DNA from: Chloroflexota bacterium
GTDB lineage: Bacteria > Chloroflexota > Dehalococcoidia > Lucifugimonadales > Lucifugimonadaceae
Reading direction: 5' to 3'
Length of the DNA stretch: 16,739 nt
Assembly (NCBI GenBank): GCA_016189845.1
Contig: JACPRT010000011.1
Location: 1 to 16,739 of the forward strand
Position 1 is the stretch's first letter. Every line of letters begins with the position of its first letter. This document shows, in pieces, positions 13,183 through 16,739 of the stretch. The notes under the pieces were generated by a model. The model searched no databases. It saw only the letters and a list, made by a program, of their open reading frames with translations, and was not told the DNA's origin. The position numbers were made by a program, and so were the translations under genes.

Positions 13183-14109
13183 CTATACCCGGGCGAACTT
13201 CTGCAGGCGGTTGAGCCCGCCGACCTCCGCGACGTAGATCGCGCCTTGCGGGTCGATCCACACGCCGTGCGGCGAATTGGCGAACCGCCCCGGCTGGTCG
13301 CCCTTCTCGCCCCACCGGCCTACCAGTCCGCCGTCGAGTGTCCGCAGCTCGAGTCCGCGGGCGCTCACGATGTGCATTACGCCCGAGTCGTCAACGAAAG
13401 AATCGTTCGGTCCTCTGACATCCGGCCACTCCGTCAGATACTTGCCATCAAGGTCGAACACCTCGCAGCGGTTGTTCGTCCTGTCCATGACGAACACGCG
13501 GCCATCGGCAATGCTGACGTCGTGCGGCAGATTGAACTGCCCGGGTCCGGTCCCGGGCTGCCCGGTGACCGGAACGCCCGCCCATTGCTGATAGAAGACG
13601 GGGTCGCCTGACCCCCATGAGCGGATCAGCTCCCCGCTTGCGCTGAAGCGATGAACGCGGTTCTGGCCATAGCCATCGGAGACGAAGATATCGCCATTGG
13701 GCGCACGCTTCGCGCGCGTGGGCATGTTGAAGGGCCTGCCTGGCGAACCCACCTTGCCCTTCGTGCCGAGAGTGAGCGTTACCTTGCCGTCTGTGGAATG
13801 GATCGTGACGGTGTGAAACCCGGTGTCGGCGAGGAAGACCTCGTCAGATGGACTGATCCAGAGCCCGTGCGGCGCCGAAAATGCGTCGCCCCAGTTCGCC
13901 AGCAACCGGCCATCCGCACCGAGCACCAGCATCGTGCCAACGCCTGGGCCGATGCTCGCAGGCTTCCCGCCGACCGTGTTCCTGACGGCTACGTACACGC
14001 GTCCCCGGGAATCGCATGCTACGTCTGAGGCGACGCCCTTGATCTCGAACCTGGGCCAGTTCGCGACCGCCTCGTATTGATATCGTCCGACTCCGAACCG
14101 TTTGGCCAT
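13183..14109 (-). CDS. NHL-repeat beta-propeller protein (peptidyl-hydroxyglycine lyase-like)
   Basis: This is a 308-residue protein made of repeated NHL blades. Each carries a D..G.(I/V)(Y/F)V(A/S)D-type strand followed by R(V/C)..F...G, for example PNGDIFVSDGYGQNRVHRFS, PHDVSIADGRVFVMDRTNNR and PHGVWIDPQGAIYVAEVGG. The VSDGYGQNRVHRF signature and the His-containing blade starts resemble the lyase domain of peptidylglycine alpha-amidating enzyme and its many bacterial relatives of unknown substrate. There is no signal peptide or membrane segment. It starts 19 bases after the stop of the membrane cNMP-domain gene and is probably translated from the same message. It could be an enzyme or a binding scaffold. 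Confidence 0.85.
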   Translation of the reverse strand: MAKRFGVGRYQYEAVANWPRFEIKGVASDVACDSRGRVYVAVRNTVGGKPASIGPGVGTMLVLGADGRLLANWGDAFSAPHGLWISPSDEVFLADTGFHTVTIHSTDGKVTLTLGTKGKVGSPGRPFNMPTRAKRAPNGDIFVSDGYGQNRVHRFSASGELIRSWGSGDPVFYQQWAGVPVTGQPGTGPGQFNLPHDVSIADGRVFVMDRTNNRCEVFDLDGKYLTEWPDVRGPNDSFVDDSGVMHIVSARGLELRTLDGGLVGRWGEKGDQPGRFANSPHGVWIDPQGAIYVAEVGGLNRLQKFARV

Positions 14110-14128
14110 CGAGACTCTGAGTCCCCTT

Positions 14129-15055
14129 TCAGACCTGGATGGAACTCTCCATGCCGGCCCGCGTCTGGTTCGCCGCTTCGGCGAGCCGCTTCAGGGTATC
14201 CCGGTATCGGGAGGCCATCACGGATGCGGCGGCGGCAAAGATTCGAGCGCCGATCTCGGGACGACGCTGGCAAAGGTCCAGCAGCCGTTGCCGATCGATC
14301 TCCCAGACGTCCATTTCTCGCATCGCCCGGGCCGACGTCACGAGCATTCCGTACCCGACAAGTGACGCCAGCGGGAATGTCTCACCGGGTCCCGCGACAC
14401 GCACTGTCATCGGGCCAAATCCCGTGTTCGCCGTCAGCTGCGCTTCGTTTCGGAGCACCACATACACCTTCTCGCCGAGCCGCCCGGCCTCGCCGAGAGA
14501 TTCGCCCTCCGCAACGGCCCGCCTGGCGCCGAGCATGAGCACGTCCCTCAACTGTCCGGCGTCGAGGGCGCGCAGCATGTCAGCGTTTCGCAGCGTCTCG
14601 TATTCCGATCCGGCAAGCCCCATGGACCGAAGGCTGGACGCCCCTGCAAACGCGGTGCTCGATTCGCGTTCGCCGCCGATCTCGGACTCGTACATGACGA
14701 AAAGCGCGGTGAAGAAGAGCACCGCGGCCGCGGCCTCCGCGTAGCCAACGGGCCATTCGACAACGGTGATCAAAATGGCCACGGCCGCGGCGACCCCGAG
14801 GCCGGCGGCCAGGGCGGGCCAGTGCACGGACCGGTACCACCCGCGGGCCTCCGGTATGTGCATCAGGCGGCGGCGGGCGGTGCCAAGGGCGAGTGCGACG
14901 AATACGGGAAAGAGGACTATCAGCGCCGTGCCCGGCCAGACGAGACCGAGGCCCAGAAAGGCGGCGCCTGCCACGATCGATGCGTTTGCTGCGATCGCCA
15001 GGACGATCCTGGTCGGCCGTTGACCGGGAGTCGAGAAGATAGCTGCGGTCGTCAT
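14129..15055 (-). CDS. four-helix membrane protein with C-terminal cyclic-nucleotide-binding-like domain
   Basis: This is a 308-residue protein. Four hydrophobic segments (about 17-39, 42-60, 79-100, 104-121) are followed by a soluble part in which residues about 160-265 look like a CRP/cNMP-binding beta-roll: LRALDAGQLRDVLMLGARRAV, GESLGEAGRLGEKVYVVLRNEAQL, VAGPGETFPLASLVG and a C-terminal helix typical of the family. The usual GE..G...Arg phosphate-binding cassette is only partly recognisable, so nucleotide binding is uncertain. No helix-turn-helix follows, so this is not a transcription factor of the CRP type; membrane-level sensing or control of a partner is more likely. GGAGG lies four bases before ATG 15055. 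It sits between the amidohydrolase and the NHL gene on the same strand. Confidence 0.78.
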   Translation of the reverse strand: MTTAAIFSTPGQRPTRIVLAIAANASIVAGAAFLGLGLVWPGTALIVLFPVFVALALGTARRRLMHIPEARGWYRSVHWPALAAGLGVAAAVAILITVVEWPVGYAEAAAAVLFFTALFVMYESEIGGERESSTAFAGASSLRSMGLAGSEYETLRNADMLRALDAGQLRDVLMLGARRAVAEGESLGEAGRLGEKVYVVLRNEAQLTANTGFGPMTVRVAGPGETFPLASLVGYGMLVTSARAMREMDVWEIDRQRLLDLCQRRPEIGARIFAAAASVMASRYRDTLKRLAEAANQTRAGMESSIQV

Positions 15056-15141
15056 GGTGCCTCCCCCTTGCGAGCAGGTTTTGAGGCGGACCGGCGGGCT
15101 GTCGGTCCCGATGTCGATCGGGGCTTGGAACAGTAGCTACG

Positions 15142-15150
15142 ATCCTAGCA
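15142..15150 (-). promoter_or_regulatory. possible extended -10 element upstream of the membrane cNMP-domain gene
   Basis: On the minus strand TG-C-TAGGAT (15150-15142) lies in the 112-base gap after the amidohydrolase stop. It has the form of an extended -10 (TGnTAnnaT). No clear -35 is seen. It suggests the last two genes of the minus-strand cluster can be transcribed separately from the amidohydrolase. Confidence 0.28.
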
Positions 15151-15167
15151 CAGGGCTGGCGGAGGCC

Positions 15168-16067
15168 TCAGAGCCGGTAGTACTTCACCGCGTTGTTGTG
15201 GAACAGCCCGGTTCGCTCGGCGGCGTTGAACCCCCTGGTGATCGAGTCGTACGACTCCCAGAGGTGCAGGTAGGAACTCGCGAGCTTGTCGACCGGGAAG
15301 TTGCTGGCGAACATGCAGCGGTCGACTCCGAATATGTCGATCGTATCCAACACGAATGGTTTGATGCTCTCCGCCGTGAATCCTCGTTCGAACATACCCA
15401 GCCCGGAGATCTTCACGGTCACGTGCTCCGCAGAAGCCATCTCGCGCATCCCGCGCCGCCACTCCGCGAGTCCCGTCCGGTCGCGCTGGATTGGCAATCC
15501 CGTGTGGTCGAGGATCATCGGCACTTCGGGGATGTCCTTTGCGAGGCGGGCAGCCTCCGCCAGCTGCCAGGGCCAGACCTGTATGTCAAACGACATGCCG
15601 TATCTGGCAAGCAGCCGGTACGCCGACCGCCACTGGCGATCGCTCATGAGGTCGCCGCGCGGGGCGAAGCGCAACCGCGGCTGCTGGTCGGAGTAGTTCA
15701 GGATGTAGCGAATCCCGCGCATCAGCCCGAATCGCGCATGGCGCGCCAGCACGTCTTCGACGTTCGGGGCAAGCAAGTCGGCGAAGCCGACGCAGGCGTG
15801 CGGGAAGCCCTTCGAGGCGGGGTCGTCGTGGACGGCCTGGAGCCACTCGGTCTCTTTCACCGGATCATCGCTGTGGTCGAACTCCGCCTGAAGGTGGACT
15901 GACTTGACCAGGTCGACGCCCCGCGCATCCGCAAGGAAGTCTGCGACCAGGTAAGTACGCCGTATCGCCGAATAGTCGCCCGCGAAATGGTCGACAGGCT
16001 TTTTCAGCCACGGATAGTTGTGCTTCTCCAGGTCCCAGAGGTGATGATGCGGGTCAACGATCTGCAT
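15168..16067 (-). CDS. amidohydrolase-2 family metal-dependent hydrolase (COG3618-like)
   Basis: This is a 299-residue TIM-barrel hydrolase. The start ATG 16067 has GGGAGG seven bases upstream. The N-terminal DPHHHLWDL (residues 5-13) supplies the metal-binding His pair; further family marks are LDHTGLP (around residue 190), VKISGLGMF and FASNFPVDK near the C-terminus, where the Asn/Asp region closes the active site. This subgroup includes L-fuconolactonase and sulfomuconolactonase-type lactone hydrolases and 2-pyrone dicarboxylate hydrolase relatives. The substrate is unknown; a lactone or aromatic breakdown product is the likely class. There is no signal peptide. It is the first gene of a minus-strand cluster with the cNMP-domain membrane protein and the NHL protein, though a 112-base gap separates it from them. 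Confidence 0.9.
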   Translation of the reverse strand: MQIVDPHHHLWDLEKHNYPWLKKPVDHFAGDYSAIRRTYLVADFLADARGVDLVKSVHLQAEFDHSDDPVKETEWLQAVHDDPASKGFPHACVGFADLLAPNVEDVLARHARFGLMRGIRYILNYSDQQPRLRFAPRGDLMSDRQWRSAYRLLARYGMSFDIQVWPWQLAEAARLAKDIPEVPMILDHTGLPIQRDRTGLAEWRRGMREMASAEHVTVKISGLGMFERGFTAESIKPFVLDTIDIFGVDRCMFASNFPVDKLASSYLHLWESYDSITRGFNAAERTGLFHNNAVKYYRL

Positions 16068-16103
16068 CCGGAGGCCTCCCGGTGTCGATTGCGAGCCGGC
16101 AGT

Positions 16104-16141
16104 TTATTACACTGCGGCCCGGCATATCTACGCCAGATATG
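16104..16141 (-). promoter_or_regulatory. palindrome overlapping a possible promoter of the amidohydrolase gene
   Basis: CATATCT (16123-16129) and AGATATG (16135-16141) are exact complements around a five-base spacer, giving a 19-base operator-like site. On the minus strand TAATAA (16109-16104) could be the -10, which would put the -35 region inside the palindrome. That is the layout expected for a repressor site. The same position, about 35 bases past the recombinase stop, also fits a recombination core site, so the role is open. Confidence 0.42.
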
Positions 16142-16153
16142 ACACCGGGCAGG

Positions 16154-16197
16154 GTGGTGCCAAAAGTGGTGCCAATTACCCCGCCTCGGTGGTGCCA
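16154..16197. repeat. three copies of GTGGTGCCA at the recombinase 3' end
   Basis: GTGGTGCCA occurs at 16154-16162, 16166-16174 and 16189-16197, with starts 12 and 23 bases apart. The third copy lies within the last codons of the recombinase gene and the other two lie just beyond its stop. Such iterated short repeats beside an integrase gene could be arm-type recombinase sites or mark an element boundary. The repeat is seen directly; the function is inferred. Confidence 0.55.
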
Positions 16198-16739
16198 GCG
16201 AGCGCCGGTGCGGGCGCTTTCGAGTGACCGTTCAAGAGAGCAGCGAGTTTCTCCGCGGCCTCTACCTGCGCGCCGGGCAGAACGCCGGCGTATTGCGTCA
16301 AGGTGAATCCCGCGGTCGCGTGGCCGAGGCGTTGCGAGACGAGCTGGACCGGGATCCCAGCGGCCAGCATCAGGGTTGCGGAGCTGTGACGTAAATCGTG
16401 AAGCCGCACGCTGAGTCGAAGGGCGCGGGCGACTCGTACCCATGCCTTCGTAATTGTCTCGGGGTGTAGGGGCCGACCGTTCGCCCTGGCGAACACCGGC
16501 GCGTTCTGCGCCAGCGGGCGACCGAACATCCCGGCAAGCCTCTCGGCGTCCGCGCGCTGGTCAGCGAGGATATTGAGGCTGTATGCGTCAAGTGCGATCG
16601 CTCGGCGGCTCCTGGCTGATTTCGGCTCCCGGTACATCTCCACGCCAGCGACTACATGGTACGACCGGCGAATGTAGACGAGGGAGCGATCAAAGTCGAC
16701 GTCGGACCATTGCAAGCCGCAAATCTCACTCCTACGGCA
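16176..16739 (-). CDS. tyrosine recombinase/phage-type integrase, C-terminal part (5' end outside window)
   Basis: The frame is open from the right edge of the window to TAA 16176-16178, giving 187 residues of the catalytic domain. The edge residues CRRSEICGLQWSDVD correspond to the family's G.R.(S/G)EL..L.W.D, with the first catalytic Arg encoded at 16736-16734. TTG 16715 is therefore not the true start. Other catalytic residues follow in order: Lys in EPKSARSRR, the HxxR box LHDLRHSSAT, the second His in LGHATAGFTL and the nucleophile Tyr in TLTQYAGV. The domain looks intact and active. The C-terminal tail is Ala/Pro-rich. It probably belongs to an integrated element that extends to the right. 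The gene's 3' end faces the host genes, as is common for integrases next to their attachment site. Confidence 0.92.
   Translation of the reverse strand, partial: CRRSEICGLQWSDVDFDRSLVYIRRSYHVVAGVEMYREPKSARSRRAIALDAYSLNILADQRADAERLAGMFGRPLAQNAPVFARANGRPLHPETITKAWVRVARALRLSVRLHDLRHSSATLMLAAGIPVQLVSQRLGHATAGFTLTQYAGVLPGAQVEAAEKLAALLNGHSKAPAPALAGTTEAG

Noticed and set aside
1..16739. CRISPR arrays, rRNA, transposase genes or riboswitches
   Set aside because: No regularly spaced repeats, rRNA-like sequence, IS ends or recognisable aptamer seen on either strand.

Overview
This is a high-GC bacterial window with densely packed genes, several overlapping starts and frequent GTG/TTG start codons. The gene content (D-glutamate cyclase pair, MOCR-like aminotransferase, MFS pump, stand-alone amidase, NHL propeller, amidohydrolase-2 protein) resembles Chloroflexota of the Dehalococcoidia/SAR202 type. 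That placement is an inference from protein flavour; no rRNA or other marker is present.

Layout. (1) 2-981: the 3' end of a DUF1445 gene overlaps a DUF4392 gene. Together these are the two halves of D-glutamate cyclase. (2) 1118-1348: a small hypothetical gene. (3) 3915-1425, minus strand: a fold-type I aminotransferase overlaps an MFS transporter. (4) 3916-4250: a non-coding region containing an AT-rich patch with a long direct repeat. (5) 4254-8511, plus strand: a ComQXPA-like quorum-sensing locus in the order X-Q-P-A. It comprises a 57-residue peptide ending Met-Gly-Trp-Leu, a ComQ-like isoprenyl transferase, a polytopic PDZ-containing histidine kinase and a NarL/LuxR-type response regulator. 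(6) 8623-10779: a CHASE-PAS histidine kinase, converging on an OmpR-type regulator (11530-10805). (7) 11636-11712: tRNA-Gly(UCC), followed by an amidase (11748-13154). (8) 16067-13183, minus strand: an amidohydrolase, a membrane protein with a cyclic-nucleotide-binding-like domain and an NHL propeller. (9) 16739-16176, minus strand: the C-terminal part of a tyrosine recombinase that runs off the window, with short repeats and a palindrome beyond its stop.

The most interesting part is region 5. In Bacillus, ComQ prenylates a tryptophan near the C-terminus of ComX, the exported peptide is sensed by ComP, and ComP phosphorylates ComA. All four roles can be assigned here from sequence. The putative ComX has tryptophan as its penultimate residue, the ComQ candidate keeps the DDxxD motif and the ND variant of the second Asp motif, and the kinase/regulator pair has the expected subfamilies and is translationally coupled. 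This system is known mainly from Bacillales and relatives, so an apparently non-Firmicute version with an inverted X/Q order would be new. The following CHASE kinase and OmpR regulator make this a two-circuit signalling cluster.
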